Shown: positions 21,611 to 34,814 of the stretch, piece by piece
Layout of the letters: each line of letters begins with the position of its first letter
Numbering within the stretch: the first letter of the stretch is position 1
NCBI GenBank assembly: GCA_030267565.1
Contig: BRXU01000002.1
Coordinates: 1,612,001 to 1,676,000, forward strand
Reading direction: 5' to 3'
DNA: 64,000 bases
DNA from: Pleodorina starrii
Lineage: Eukaryota; Chlorophyta; Chlorophyceae; Chlamydomonadales; Volvocaceae
Translations under genes and position numbers: made by a program
The notes under the pieces: model-generated
Told to the model about the DNA's origin: nothing
Databases searched by the model: none
The model's input: only the letters and a program-made list of their open reading frames with translations

Positions 21611-24600
21611 ATGGCGCCAGCGCAACGCACATTTTTACAAGGCCTGACTGATATGGAAAGAAATTCTTTGCTTGGCCATGCAGAAACAGGCACAGGTGGG
21701 CTTAGTGCCTGATGTGTGCTGCGATGCTCGCTCACCCCCAGCGGTATCCACTCGACCCCTTGTCGGGGGGTTCTCACACCTGTGCCTCCTTCCGCTAATG
21801 TAGATTGCGGGGGCAGCAATAGGGGCAACTGGGTAAGCCACGGCAGCAAGAACGACGTTGATCAGGCGCGGGCCCTGATAAGCAAGGAGCGCGAGCGCAG
21901 ACAGCAGCTGGAGGCGCAGGTTCGTTTGCAGGCTCCCTCAGGGCTGCAACCCAGAAGCCCACCGTCCCAATCGGTGCCTGGCGATTAGCCATCGGGGATG
22001 ACCCCGCCGCCACGGCCGGTGATCGCGGCCTCGGTCCGCGTCGCGTGCCGTCCCCGCCCGCCGCGCAGGTCGCCTCCCTCCAGGCAAAGCTTCGCGAGCA
22101 GACCTTGCAGTTCGATGAGCTGCGAAGCGAGCGCGACGTGATGCGCCAGCACTTTCTGCGACACGACGACCGCGGCACGCGCCTGGCATCGCAGCTGGGG
22201 TCGCTGGAGCAGGAGAACGCGTCCCTCAGCGCCAAGCTGCTGGCTGCGAACAACGACCGGAGCCAGCTGCAGTCCAAGATCGATGCCATGCAGGTACGGC
22301 AGGTGCCTAACCGGCACCAGGACCCGGCTGGCGGGGAAAGCTCCTGCTGGCGTGGGCCCGGGCCCGGGGCTTCCTCCCTTTCGGTCGGTCAGACCTTGTG
22401 CTGCGTGGCGTGGCGTGGGCGATGACGGTGTGGCGGTGTGGCGGCGCCCCTGCCGGCGCAGATGCGCATTCTGGAGCTGCAGCAGGGCTACATCAGCATG
22501 GCGACATGCGACGACGGCCTGGAGCCCCGCGACCTGCTCCGCCGCGGCAAGATCGGCGGCCTCATGTGCGACGCGGCCGCGGCGGGAGTGCTGGACGCCG
22601 ACCTCGTGGGGCGCCAGCAGCAGAGCAAAGCGGTGGGACAGGGCGTGGGTGGGGCATGGGCAGGGCGTGAGCCGGGGGGCGTATATCCGGCAGTCCATCC
22701 AATGCTGGAATTGTGGTGAGGTGCTGTGTACTGGCCTCCATTCGACATTGCACGATGCTGGAACTGTGGTATGGTGCGATATGCACCAAGTGACGATCCC
22801 TAGGGTCCACTGTAAACTGATTCATTCAGCTGCTGTTGCGGTACACCCGAGCGACGGAAGGAGGGAGGGGAGCGTGGAAGGGGCAGCCAGCGCCCTGGGT
22901 AACGCATTTGCCTTTGCTCCGCCGGGGCTCCGCTCCACGCAGGCGACCGGCAGCACCATCGCGGCCCTCACGCGCGAGCGTGACGCGCTGCAGCAGCGGC
23001 TGCACGAGCTGTCGGGGCGGCTGGCGGAGAGCGTCAGCCGCGAGTCGGCGGCGCGGGGCGCCCAGGCGCTGCGCTCCGCCACCTGGAAACGATCCGCGGT
23101 GCAGGCGGAGGCCAGGTGCGGGCGGGTGTTGGGGGGTAAAAAGAAAATACCGCAGTGGAGACGGGGGTGAAGGTGTTGGGGGGAAGGAGGGGGACGGACA
23201 CGCACACGCTTCGGCCAGCTTACCATAGACGTTGTCTATGGGCGGCGCGATGAGGCACAACGGGGCGGGGGCCCCGAGGCGCGCCCTCGCGGTGTGGTGG
23301 CGGATTTCAGCGATCAGGAGCCGGGAGGCGCAGCCGGTCGCGCCGCACGCGCGCGGCGAGCCGAGCCGGCTTTACAGGGCGTCGTGTGTTTGGCCTTGCT
23401 GTCTGGCCTTGCGCCCCGCTCCCCGGGCAGGCTGGCGGCCGCGTTGAAGCGCGTCAAGGAGCTGAGCGAGGAGCTGCGCAAGCGGGACGGCGAGGCGCGG
23501 CAGGTGGGGACTGCTGCCTCGTGCTCTGTGCTGGGCTCTGTGGTACGATGTGGTTTGATGGGTTGCGAGGTGATGATGGGTTGAAAAGTGTGTGTGGTGG
23601 AATGCATGACGCGGTATCCGTAGCACTGGGCCAGGCCCCTGCAGTGCGCGAAGCTGGCCTTTACCACCCTCTCTCAAGCCAACGCCTCTTGTCGCCCTGC
23701 TGCCCGAACTCCATCTCCGACACAGCGGGACAAGTACACGGCCCAGCTAGAGCGCACCGTCATGGCGCAGCACAAGTCCCTGCAGCAGCAGCGCCGCCTG
23801 CTGGAGACGGGCAGGACGGCCCCGGCGGCGCCAGCCCAGGCCGCGGCACCAGCCGGTGGGGGCCACGAAGCGGCACCCGGAGCTTCCGGCAACGGCGACG
23901 GCGCCGCGGCGCGAGGCGGCTTCGGCGGCGCCGGCGGGGTCTTCAGCGGTCACGCCGGCGGCGCGGTCCCGACTGGCCGCGGCGGCGGCAGCCCCAGCCG
24001 GTCGGCTCGGCAGGAGCTGCCGGGCAGCGAGCTGGCAGGCGTGGCGCGGCTCCATGGCCGCAACACAGCCCCCAGTTCGCCGACCAGGCTAGGGAGGCAG
24101 CAGCAGCAGCAGTCGCACGAGTACCAGCAGCCGCGTAACCGCGGCGGGCAGCAAGAGTTCGGTGGGCGCTCCTTGCCCGGCCCCCAGGCCCAGGCGGAGG
24201 GAGGCTGGCTGCCGCGGTCCCCAGGCGCGGCGCACCGTGGGCTGGCGTCGGCCGCGGCGGTGCGGCGCTCCGCGGATGGCGCCGACCCGTGGGTCGGCGG
24301 GCCGGCCTCACCGTCGCGCCTGGGCCCAGCGCGGGCGGTGGCGCCGGTGGCAGCGGGTGGCGTGGTGCCGAGCGGCGGGAGCTGGGGAAATGGGGTGGAA
24401 GCGGATTTGCAGTTTGAGGAGCCAGCGTCTATATCGGACGGGGAGGTGGGTGGCCTGGGCTTGGTTGCCTGTGCGGCGCATCTCACTTGTTGCGGTCGGC
24501 CCTCGGCGCTTTGGCGCCTAGGACGCACTCAAGGCCGTATGTGGTGGCGCGCATGTGGTGTGTAGTCTTTGGGGAAGGGTCACGACCGGAGTGACGGCAT

Positions 24601-27600
24601 GGCTGCGTGGTGGTGGACGTTCATTTTCCCGTCGCAAAGCCAACAATATACTTGCAAGTGTCCCGCCCCTCTCACCTCACCTCTGCATCCCCTTGCCGCT
24701 CCCTTGCTGCCCTTTCCGCCTGCCTCCCCGCGCCCTTAACCACCCAGCAGGAGGAGGCGCCCCGCGGCGCCCATCGCCGCATCCCCTCCCCGCCGCCGGC
24801 CGGGCTGCACCAGCAGCTGAACAGCGTGGAAGCCAGTCTGGAACAGCTGTACCGCGAGTTGGAGGAATTCAAAGACTACTCCGCCATTCAGCGGACTGGC
24901 GGCGGCGGCGGCGAAGCCGACGGCGACGGCGGCGGCGACGGCTCCCCGCGGGCGTCCTCCCCGCGGTCGCCGCCAACGCTGGGCCACCTCGCCGCCTCCC
25001 CGGCGCGGCGGCACCACGACCTGCGCCGCGGCGACGACATCGACGACGACAACGACGACGGGGATTGCGAGGTTGGCGTCGGCGGCAGCGGTGGGGAGGA
25101 GGAGGGCTTCGGCAAAGGCAGCTTCGCCTTCCCGCCCAGCCCCACGCTGCGGCCGGCGTGGAGTCCGCCGGGCAGCCCCGGCAGCGTCGGTCAGCGGATG
25201 CGGGGCTGGATGCGGGGCCCGCACGGAGCGCGCCCGCGGACGGCCGCAGGCGCAGCACGCCCCGCACGCTCGGCGTCGTCGCCCGTCAGCAACGGCCGCT
25301 GCAGCGTTGAGGGCAGCCCGCGCGACCGACAGGGGCGCCCTTCGCCCTGCCGGTCAGGCCGCGGCGGCGCGGAGTTGCAGCAGCGCAGCGGCGACGACTC
25401 CTCCGGCGCGGTCGCCATCACGGCACGGGCCGCCCGGCCGCGGGATGGGGCGAGCTCTTCGTCGCCGCGCGGATGCTCGGATAGCGGTGCCGCTCAGTCG
25501 CGGCGGCCCTGGCCAGCTGCCAGCCGGCCGGCGGGTGCCGCGGAGCGGCGGCCGGCGTCCGCAGCGCCCCGCACACAGTCCTCGCCCGTCTTTGGTGGGT
25601 CTCAGGCGGCCGGATCCCGCTCTGCGACGGGCAGCGGGTCTCCCAGGTCCCCCAGGTCACCTAGATCCGAGCACCCACAGCAGCAGCACAGGCATCACCG
25701 GCAGCAGCAGGCCTGGGAAGGTTCTGCTGGTTCCCAGGCAGAGGCGGACCGGCTCATGCCGCCCTCGTCGCCCGCCCGGTCCCTGGAGGCGCGAAGGAAT
25801 GGCGGCAGCGGCAGCGCCGCCACCACTACCGCCACCACTTGCCGGAACGACAGTTGCAGCAGCGGCGGCGACCCAGCGGTCTACGATTGCAGCAGCAGCG
25901 GCGGCGGTTCTCCGCAGCGTCGTGGCGACGCAGGAGGCAGGGGCACCACGCGCGGCACGGACGGCGCAGGGGCTCCGGCCGGTGCTCGGGAGGTGCCGGC
26001 GGCGGGTGTGCGACAGCGGGGGCCGGGGCCAGGGCCGGGGCCTGGTCCCGTAGCTCGCCGGCCGGCGGCGGCGCGTGCGTTGGTCTGCAACGAGGGCGGC
26101 GAAGAGCAGCCGCAGCCGCGCCAGCCGCTGCCCACACACATGCTGGGCCACCTCCTGCGCTGCGCACACCACGGCCATCAGGGCCACGCGCGCGTCAGCC
26201 CGCGCGGCGGTGGCGCCCGTGGCGGCAGCGCCGGCGGCGCCGGCATCAACGTCCACCGTGCCCGGGCCGTGCGGCCGGCGGCGGCGACGCCGCCGTGTCA
26301 ACGGCCGGTCGGCGCCCACGGTGCGGCAGCGCACGGAATCAGTGCGAGCCCCACCTGCCCCGGCGCCGCACAACCCGAGCAGCGCTCCCCGGCCGCTGCC
26401 GCGGCCTCTCCGGACTGTGCCGAAAGCCGCGGCGGCAGGTCCATGCGCGCAACGCCCGCGGCAGCGGCAGCGGCGCCGGCCGGCAGGGGCCGCCGGGACG
26501 AGCGGCCGCAAGGGGAACGGCCGCGCGGCGGTCGCGGGGATCCAGGGAGTCGCAGCAGGAGTCCCGCCGGAGCAGCCGTCACGACCACGAGCACGCCGCG
26601 CGCCGGCGCGGCGCGCGGCTACGCGGCGGCGGCGGCAGCGGCGTCTCCGCCAGCGGGCGGGCGCGGGGCGCAGCGGGACGGCAGGTGCGGACGTGGTGGT
26701 GGTCGGGTGTAACTGTGTGTGTCTTGTCTTGTCTTGTCTGGACCGCCGCTGGGTGTTGTCACCCTACGAGGCGCTGGCTGGGTGCCGGCGGGTATCGGCG
26801 GACCCAATTTACCTGTCCATCTTTACGACTCCCCACATCCGTCGGCCCCCATGCCCCCGACCCACGCCCCGTCCCTGCCCCAACCCCATCCTGCAGCGCC
26901 GCTAGCGCCCGGGGTGCGGTGGCTGGGGGGCCTTCCGCCTGGACAGGAACACCACACGCGGAGGACGCGCGGTCGCCAGGCGCCGCCACAGGCGGCAACG
27001 CCGCAGGGCAGCGCAGCCCGCGCTCGCCGCGCCGCGGCGCCGGCTCGCCCAGCGCCTCCTCCTCTCCCGGCGCGGAGCGCCGCAGGTACGCGCCCCCGCC
27101 CTCCCCGGACACGCTCTCGCCCATCTCAGCCCTGCTGGCGAGCCTGACGGCAAGCCCGCCGCGGGCCCCCCGGGCGGCGGCCGCGGGGCCGCAGTCGCAG
27201 CCGTACCAAGAGCACGACGACGTCAGCAGCTGTGCGGACCAGCGCGGCCTGGGTCACCAGCATCAGCACCGGCGGCCCAAGGGGCCCCACGGCGGCCCGC
27301 TGGGGGAGCCCCCCAAGCCCGAGTCCAGCACCTCCAGCAGCGCGATGGGGAGCGTGGGCCGCGCGGGCTCGAAACGGCGGCCCTACGACGACGATGACGA
27401 CGACGACAGGCCGGCGGACAGGCGCAAGACGCGCGGCGGCAGCGGCGGCGGCGGCGGCAGGCCGGGAAGCTCGGGCTACGGAAGCAGCCGCGGCGAGGTG
27501 AGCAGCGGCGGCGGCACCGTCGGCTGCGGGGCCTCAGACGGCAGTGGGAGCGGGAGCTGCAGCGCCAGTGCCAGACCTGACGGCGGCGTCGGCGCCGCCG

Positions 27601-29261
27601 CTGCAGCAGTCACAGCCGCGCTTCGCGCCGTCCGCGATGGACCGGGGCACCACGGCTGGACGGGACCCCATGCGGCGGCCGGCGGCGGCGGCGAGGGGCA
27701 CGTGTCGTACACCTTCGACACCGTTAGCGGCAGCGCCGCCGCGGCGGCGCCGCCGCGTTCACCGCCGCGCGGCGCCGGCAGCTCCACCGCAGCGTCGGAT
27801 TGGCGACCGCTTGCTGTCAGGATCAGTCCCTGTGCCGATGCGGCGCCGCCGTCGCCGCGCTCCCGCGTGCGCCCCCTGCCCGTGCCGACGGCTCCAGGAC
27901 CGAGCGCCGGCACCGTCACGGATTCCGTAAGCACCTCGGCTTCCAAGGGGCTGTACGGCAGGCCAACCCTCGCAGGCTGGCTCGGCGACTCGGGGGCGCG
28001 ATCCGGCAGCCAGGCCTCGAGGTCGAATTCGACGATGCGCGAGGTGACGGGGCCAGCGGCGGCGGCAACGGCCGCTGCGGACACGGAGGGTGGCTCGCCG
28101 CGCCAGCGGGCCCGGCCGGTGGGCGGCGATGGCGGCAGCCCGATCGCCGCCGCGGCGGCGTCCGCCGCCACGGCGCTGCAGCGGCTCCGAGACAAGCGCA
28201 TGCAGCGCATGCAAAACTCCTACCAGGCGCACTACCTCAGTCGCTATCTGGACGCGGCGGCGCAGCCGCCGTCGCGGCCGCGGCCGCCGCCGCCGCCGCC
28301 CAGCGGGACTTCGTCGTCAGCAACGGCGGCGGCAGCGGCGGCGCTGCGGCGCAGCCTGACGGGGGAGGACGACGACGGGGGCGTGGTGGTCTTGGCGCTC
28401 CGCGGCAGCCTTCAGGGCGAGGTCGTCGTGTCGCCGCGGCTGGTGCCGTCGGCCCCCACCAGTCGGCCTTCCAGCCCTGGGGCCAGCCACCACACAGGAT
28501 GGGCGGGCGCGGACGCCGCGCCGTCCTCGCGTGGCCTCAGCGGCAGTGGCGACGGCAGCGGCTACAGCAGCCGCAATGAGGGGATGACTGTGCGGCTGGA
28601 GATCGGCGGCGGTGGCGGAGCTGGGCATTGGCAAGCATCGGCAGGCCCAGTCACGGCAGGCGGTACTGCAGCCCGCGTGGATGGGAGCGGCGGCGGCTCC
28701 GCCGCCGCCGCGCCGCCGGCGCGCAGCGGGCAGCCTCCGCAGCCGCATCCGCAGCCGGCAACGTCAGGCGGTGACGTAAGTCTGCGGGCTCTCAGGGAGG
28801 AGTTGCGGGCGGGGGTCGCCGGGTCGGGTGCGGTGGGGACGGGGACGGAGCACTCCGGCGGGCTTGGCTCCGGGGGCCCTTCGGCTGCTCCGTCGTCGTC
28901 TTTCGGACTCGGCCGCGCGGCACCTGGCTCGACTAAGACTGCGTGTGGCAGCGGCATGGCTACCGCCACTGCAAGTGGAGGTGGAGGTGGAAGTGGGTTC
29001 GCTGCGAACGTGGAAGGCTGGAACCGGGAAGCTCCCGTGGGGACAGGGACAGGCGCTCAGGAGGTGGGGTTGGCGGGGGCGGGCGGGCAGCACGATGGCG
29101 CTGCGAGCAGGGCCGGAGGCGGGGCGGGAGCGGCGGCGGCGCAGTCGCCGCAGCCGCACCCGCTGATGCAGCTGCTGGGGCAGGCCTCGGAGGACCTGAA
29201 GCTGTTGAGTGATCGGCTGAAGCCGTTGGTAGATGCCCGGCCGGCTGGTTTGCGTTCGTAG
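21611..29261 (+). CDS. Large coiled-coil / low-complexity protein, unknown family
   Basis: Nine exons join in phase: 21611-21695, 21804-21919, 22069-22293, 22462-22632, 22943-23115, 23431-23503, 23726-24445, 24751-26684 and 26897-29261 (TAG). They give about 1,950 aa. The first ~300 residues are charged heptad-rich helix with coiled-coil character (ARALISKERERRQQLEAQ, VASLQAKLREQTLQFDELRS, TRERDALQQRLHELSGRL, LKRVKELSEELRKRDGEARQ). A second short helix (SVEASLEQLYRELEEFKDY) opens the eighth exon. The remaining ~1,400 residues are Gly/Ala/Ser/Pro/Arg-rich with an Asp run and no recognisable domain, ending in a small helix (LMQLLGQASEDLKLLSDRLK). I do not recognise the family; a cytoskeletal, basal-body or scaffold role would fit the architecture but is only a guess. 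The first ATG (21611) was chosen because its exon splices in phase. The last exon may hide further introns. Confidence 0.72.
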
Positions 29262-30013
29262 GGTTAGGGGTTTCGGGGGGGGGTTAAGGTGAGCTACGGC
29301 GGCGCGTGGGTGTGAGGCGGGTTGGCTGGGGAGGTGGTAGGCGGGGGGGCGTTAACAGCGCAGCGGTTGGTCGCCGCCGCAATCGAGTTGGGCCACGCCC
29401 AGCGGTTGGTGAGTTCAACGAGTGGTTGCGCATGGAATTGTGGCTTTAAGCTTCGGTGGGCTGAAATGCCATATCTTGCGAAAGGATAACAAACTGTCAG
29501 GTCCGCTACCGGTAGAAACGCGGGATAGTCAAGTGCAGTTGCGCTCGTGGGCTCCGGGGCCCCGGGCGCGGGCTGGGACAGTTTCTACATTGTCAGGTCC
29601 GAGATGTAGGATTTGGCGGTTCATGACGTTTACACGTGGCAGCTTCATGGCATGAGGTTGCCGGGGAGCTCATGCACCGTTCAATCGTGCACAAGTCAGC
29701 CGGGGCAGCCGGGGCATGTTCGGATGTAGGCTGTACTTAACTATTCATGCCTCAGGTACTTAGAAGGGCTCACGTCTGACCGTGCCTGCCAGGAAGGTCA
29801 CCCCAGATTCCAGTCTGTTGGCTGCTGTACAGTTCTCCCCTAGGGCTCACCCGCGCTGCAGTTGAACTTCCACTTTAACGACTTTCACAGCAGGGACTTA
29901 TCCACTGCGTATAGCAGATATTATGCATACTGTAATGTAAATCACATACGTAAGCCTGGTCTTTTAGTTGTCGAATCGGCTGTTCCGACAAACCACGACA
30001 AGGTCCGGTCAAG
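29262..30013. other. 3' flank of the coiled-coil gene, short gap to the next gene
   Basis: No gene is supported here. It probably contains the 3' untranslated region of the upstream gene, ending near the TGTAA signals at 29931-29940, and the short 5' leader of the membrane-protein gene. Confidence 0.5.
29931..29940 (+). terminator. Probable poly(A) signal, two TGTAA motifs
   Basis: TGTAATGTAA gives two overlapping-phase copies of TGTAA, the usual poly(A) signal of volvocine algae. They lie 670 bp after the coiled-coil stop and only about 75 bp before the next ATG, so the two genes are tightly packed. Confidence 0.5.
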
Positions 30014-31855
30014 ATGGGTTGCGCAGGTCCTCGATGCCTCGTTTGGAGCTTATGGGCGCTCAATCTGGTGCGGTCAAAAAGTTGTCGCCGGCACGCTCGA
30101 GGGACGATCGTTGCACTCATTTGGACTCTCTATCTTTCGCAGTTCATCTCTTCGGTGTACCTCGCTATCAGCCTCGTAACATTTCACAACGTGAAACATG
30201 TGCGCCCTGGGAGTGGCCAAGCGGTAGCCTTGCGACGGTAACGTAAACCAAAATTCAATCGGTGGCCTACCATGGCTGCAGGGAGTAAAATACCTCGTAC
30301 AGTTCGAGAATCGCGAGGTCAGTCAGCGGCTCTTGCTTGCAGCAATCCCTGAGGTGCAACACCTGTCCCCCTTTCCCGTCGTGCCCTCGCCAACCGCACC
30401 CCAACCGTGGCCGTGCCGGTGCTTTCGCAGGCCTTCAAGAACAGTCTGCTAGCAGCATGCATCCTAGGGTTCTTGGTGGTACTCTTCTGGATCATTTTCA
30501 GCTTCTTTGTTCTTTTCCTGTAAGTGCAGGGTTCGGAAGCGGGTATATAGATGTACTCGGGACCAAGCTGGTGCGGACCACCCTGGTGACTGATACACAA
30601 CGGTGCACACGCCCATCCCACCCCCCGCCCCGCCCGCGCCGTTCCCGCCAGGCGCTTCTTTTCCAGCCTACCTCTGGGCTACGGCGTCATGCTGGGCTCC
30701 TGCTCGCACACCGGCTTCTTCATGCTCCTGTGCGGCCTTGTCCTGCAGACGCACGAATCCCTGGCGTCGAAATTCCGGGTACGGCTCCTTTTGGGTCATC
30801 AAGCTTCCATTCTGTGCTTGCACCACACATACACACACGCACACAAACATACAAACACGAAAGGGCCTCTGGCCGGGGACGCGACCGGCGAGAAACTGTT
30901 TCCGCCACCAACCTCCGAGCTTCAACCCTTGCACACGCTAGCGCGGCCTGCGGCCCGACCGGGAGTGCAACTTTCCAACTAGCACGCCCCCCAATAGCAC
31001 TCACCCAGGGCATATCGTGTCGTGTTCATGGGTTGAGAAGCTGCCCCATCGGGTGTATCCGGCAGTCAGCCGTCGCCTCCTCCCCTGGCCATGCACGTGG
31101 CTTACGGTATATCCACGCGTGGCGCATGCGCCTAGTCGGCACACGCACGAGTACAGACCCGCGCCGCGCCGACACGCGTGAATTGGCGGTGGTCCGCCAT
31201 CGCCCCGCGCAGCTGACGGCGCTGCCTTAGTCTGACACCTGGGGCTGCTTGCGTCCCTACGTGTGCCCGCAGGACCTTAAGATATGGTCCAGCCCCGACT
31301 ACCAGACCTACCTGGCAACATTCATCTTCAACTACATCCTCTGCGGATCGTACCTGATTATGTTCCTGGTGTTGATCTTCACTTCTGGATTCTTCACCAA
31401 GAAAGAAGATCGCGGTGGGTGTCATGCGCGTGCGCTGGGGGACTTGACTCTCCGGGGCAGCTCGCAGCGATTGGGTGGTTGCGCCCCGCCCTTTCGTGCG
31501 GGGGGCGCATCATCATCATCGCCTGGCGCCCTTGGCTGGGATGAGTTGGTTTGGAAGCAAATCTCATTTGCCGCAACTGACGCGATACACATATGTAATA
31601 TATGGAACATGGTACCTAATGCCGCGCTCGCCGCATAAGGCCCTGCTCCAGTAACACCTCCTCCGACTGCTTCTCCACTGCGCTGCGCTCTGATGACGCG
31701 CAGCCAGCTCATACACGGCGAAGAATCCGGCCGGGGCTCCGCCGGCACCGCCTGCGGCGTCGGGCACGGCATCGGGCAACACCTTCTCGAACATCGCGGA
31801 CAACCACGGCTTCGGCACCAACTGGAGCAATTCGTATCGCGGAGGAAACGTTTGA
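30014..31855 (+). CDS. Small four-helix (tetraspan) membrane protein
   Basis: Six exons join in phase: 30014-30067, 30143-30223, 30431-30519, 30652-30778, 31273-31414 and 31704-31855 (TGA), giving 214 aa. Four hydrophobic segments are evident: residues about 9-32 (WSLWALNL + FISSVYLAISLVTF), about 49-75 (LLAACILGFLVVLFWIIF), about 83-106 (YGVMLGSCSHTGFFMLLCGL) and about 136-160 (FIFNYILCGSYLIMFLVLIF). The cytosolic tail is Ala/Pro-rich and ends SYRGGNV. The MGC start and four-helix layout recall tetraspanins, but the loop before the last helix is short and has no CCG motif, so a MARVEL-like or unassigned family is as likely. The first intron (75 bp) is optional: the frame stays open through it, and I removed it because it ends in a good pyrimidine tract and gives a cleaner first helix. 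Confidence 0.68.
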
Positions 31856-33319
31856 AGGTGCGTCCAAAGAGCTCTGCTCGCACGCACGCTTGCTCGCACC
31901 ACCTGGGAATGGGAAATGTGGAGTGGGGAATAAAGGACGTTCGGATGCTGTCCGATGCGAAGGATGCTGTCCGACCAATAAGAAACATTCCTTCGGATTC
32001 GCCCAGGGCCAGCGAGTCTCGTCGTTGGGCGATGAGTCGCCCGATGGATCCAGCCGTCGATCGACCATGTGGGTTGTGATGTACAGGCAGGGGTGGGTGG
32101 CGTGTACAGATGCGGGGAGTGGGGGAGCAAGCAGGTGTGGGGGCTCGCCTGTGGCTGAGTGAACAGCCCGTCGGGGCATTAGTTTTGGGTCGCGCGTGTC
32201 ACGGTTGTGGCCGCACACGGCGCAACGGCGCAACGGGTCGTGAATGGCTTGGAGGGCACAATGGAGGGCACAATAAGTGCACAAGGAGGCATGGGGGGGC
32301 CTCGCGTGCGCGGTGGGATGTCCTTTTCCGGCCGGCGGTTGCATCGGGACCTGTAGGATTTGTTTCAGTGGGCTCCTGGCCCACTGGTGTGGGACCTGTG
32401 CGCGTCCTCCGCACAACATGAACCATTTACTTGCTTCCGTGAGCTGACATGAGAGGGATTCACACAACAAGCTGTGATGTGATGTGCTGTGCCTTGGGCG
32501 GGTGTTTGCATGCGTGATCTGCAAGTCCTGTTCTGTTTGTGTCGTTGGGTGTGCCATCGGTGCGGAAACTGTGGCACTCATGCATTGCATCGGCCATCAG
32601 ACATTGCCGAGCAGCGACGACGGTGACAGACGTTCGGCCCTGTCAGGGCCGCGGCCATAAATGCGCACGCCGAATGGCACGACTGCGCACGCAGCCACGC
32701 ACCCGCTGCGGTTCGTAGATTTTACGGACCCACTTTGAACCATGGTGGGAGGATTATCATTCGGGTTGCTGCAGGCGCGACCCCTCGGGTGGAACGGAGC
32801 TGCGCGGCGGCGCCGGCGTCGCTTCGTCGCACACGGGTACTGGTTCGTGGGCTTTGGTTTTTGGTGGCATGGCTTCGCTCGGCACGTCCAACCTTTGGGA
32901 CGTCCAGAGCCGTCCTGAACCGGTCTTTTTGCACTGTGAAACAACATTGTTCTTCAGCTCACCAACCCCCCATCGGACCGGACCGGACCACAGTGACCGG
33001 ACCCGTCTATTTTGGGTTAACTCCTAAAGAGTCAGGGAGACGCTCATTTGCATTACGTGGGTCTTCTGGAGATCTCAAGTACAGCACAAGATCACACGCG
33101 GCCCCCTTCGTCGAAAAGCGACCCGTGATTCATGACTCATGAGCGACGTGGCCGCCGTGCGGGGGGTGGGATCCTCACTCATTCCACAGCAGCGAAGTGG
33201 GGGGATTGGGGCCAAACACCCACTCTTCGCCCTTCGATAAACATATTTCTCATACGAAAAAACGTCCGGGGGACGCATCCGCATCCCGCCAGGCAGTGCG
33301 CCCTCCCCGCCAGCTGCCC
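31856..33319. other. Intergenic region without a supported gene
   Basis: The short open frames here show no domain, no good splice context and no hydrophobic pattern. The 3' end of the membrane-protein transcript must lie in its first part, but I see no TGTAA in the expected place. Confidence 0.45.
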
Positions 33320-33583
33320 TTAGTTCATTAGGTTTATTGGTTTTGCTCCCTTCGGTTGTGGATGAAAGCAATTGCCCACAGCCTCCGCTCGCTGAACGCA
33401 ACGGCAGTGCAGCGATGCTTGTACGACCGGCTTGCAGCTCTGTTCGAGAGCAGCTTTATTGTACCCGTAGTAGCCATCGCACGGATCATACCCCCCGGGG
33501 TAGCTCCGGACTACAAGACACACGCATCCCACCCAAGCCACGGTTGCCACCGCCCAGGTCCACAACCATGGGGCCCCCCGCAC
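33320..33583 (-). CDS. Doubtful Cys-rich ORF, possible last exon of an unresolved gene
   Basis: The open frame ends at a TAA (33320-33322) and encodes a hydrophobic stretch (TWAVATVAWVGCVCLVV) followed by a tail with seven cysteines (for example YDPCDGYYGYNKAALEQSCK and LHCRCVQRAEAVGNC). It opens with GTG, not ATG, so it is at best an exon. A splice acceptor (GTCTTGTAG before TCCGGAGC) could begin a shorter exon coding only the cysteine-rich part. Open stretches upstream on the same strand (about 34320-34470 and 33980-34050) have plausible splice sites, but I could not join them into a consistent model. No family recognised. Confidence 0.25.
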   Translation of the reverse strand: MRGAPWLWTWAVATVAWVGCVCLVVRSYPGGYDPCDGYYGYNKAALEQSCKPVVQASLHCRCVQRAEAVGNCFHPQPKGAKPINLMN

Positions 33584-34783
33584 ACCCTAGGCGGGCACCG
33601 GCCCCGCTCCCATTCGCTGCATTGCGGCAGCGCCACCACAAGCCATAAGCCACACACCGCCAGCCTACGCGCGTGACGCGGGACGACGGCAACTGCACAT
33701 AACCTACCCTACGATGTGGGCACTCCTTTCCACTGCTCGCCTTCCTGCATGACCACAAAAGTGCACCGAGTTCCGAGTAATAACGAAGAAAACGCATTTG
33801 GCCCTTCCCGCCGCCGCCGCTGCGGCGGCTGCGATGACGAGAATGGCAGCGGACGCGGCGGCGGCACGCAGTCCGTCACACCGCGTTGAGACACACGTCG
33901 ACCAGCCGGTTAGCCGGAGTGCCACGGCCGGCCACATTCGAGGGCCCCGTGTAGAGTTGAATGTACCATGTTATGTACCTCTTGGTGATGGTCCTTAGTT
34001 CGTACATCCTGTTGTATGGTGCTGACAGGGCACGACTCCCATTTGTTATCTCCGCGAACGACCCAAAAAACACCCAACCCCGACTCCCAACCTGCCTCAA
34101 CGGCGGCCTCAACGGCGAGCCTACCGTCCCAGCGCAGGAAGGATGGGTGACAGAATGGGAGCACCCCTCCCTCCCTCTATCGCGCATGCGCGCGAGAGCG
34201 AGCGAGAGCGCACACGAATCGCCATGGATGGCCCGCGAGAGCCTTCACGATCCGCGGCGCCCATGTATGTGTATGTGTGTGTGTGGGGGGGGGGGGGCAC
34301 GACGCCGGGCTCCTCACCACGGCCCGCGCAGCGCAGCTCGGCCGTCGTCACCGCCTCTCCATCCTCCATCTCCTCCAACGCTGCCGACGCCGCCCGCGCC
34401 GTGATCCACTTTTTTGACGGCGAGGCGTCATCTCTAAGAGGCAACGTTATCAGGCCCCAGATCACGTCACGTCGCGTCTTAAGGCAAACGAAAACAAACA
34501 CCCTGATGAAATGCGCTCCCCCAAAAAAGTGCTTACGCCGCCTTCCTCCCGTCCGCGGCTAGCCGCACGGAGGGGCAAAATCCGATAAGCCGGAACGCGC
34601 CCGCGAAGACAATCAAACAATAGGAGGCAGTCAAGAGGGCCTCTGGACCAGAAGACATGCGTATATATAAAACGCGCGCAAGCACGCAAACGCACGCGCG
34701 CAAAGCACATGCACACGCGGCAAATATAGGCAATGAAAGTCACGGCCGCGTGTGCAACGTTTATGTGACACAGTATGCAGTAC

Positions 34784-34814
<31 letters not shown>

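Noticed and set aside
23386..24138. Arg-rich open frames overlapping the coiled-coil gene
   Set aside because: They are GC-rich shadow frames; only the chosen frame splices in phase and shows helix-forming sequence.
30205..30230. tRNA D-arm-like GTGGCCAAGCGGTA
   Set aside because: It has no matching T-arm or acceptor stem downstream and lies in a coding exon of the tetraspan gene.
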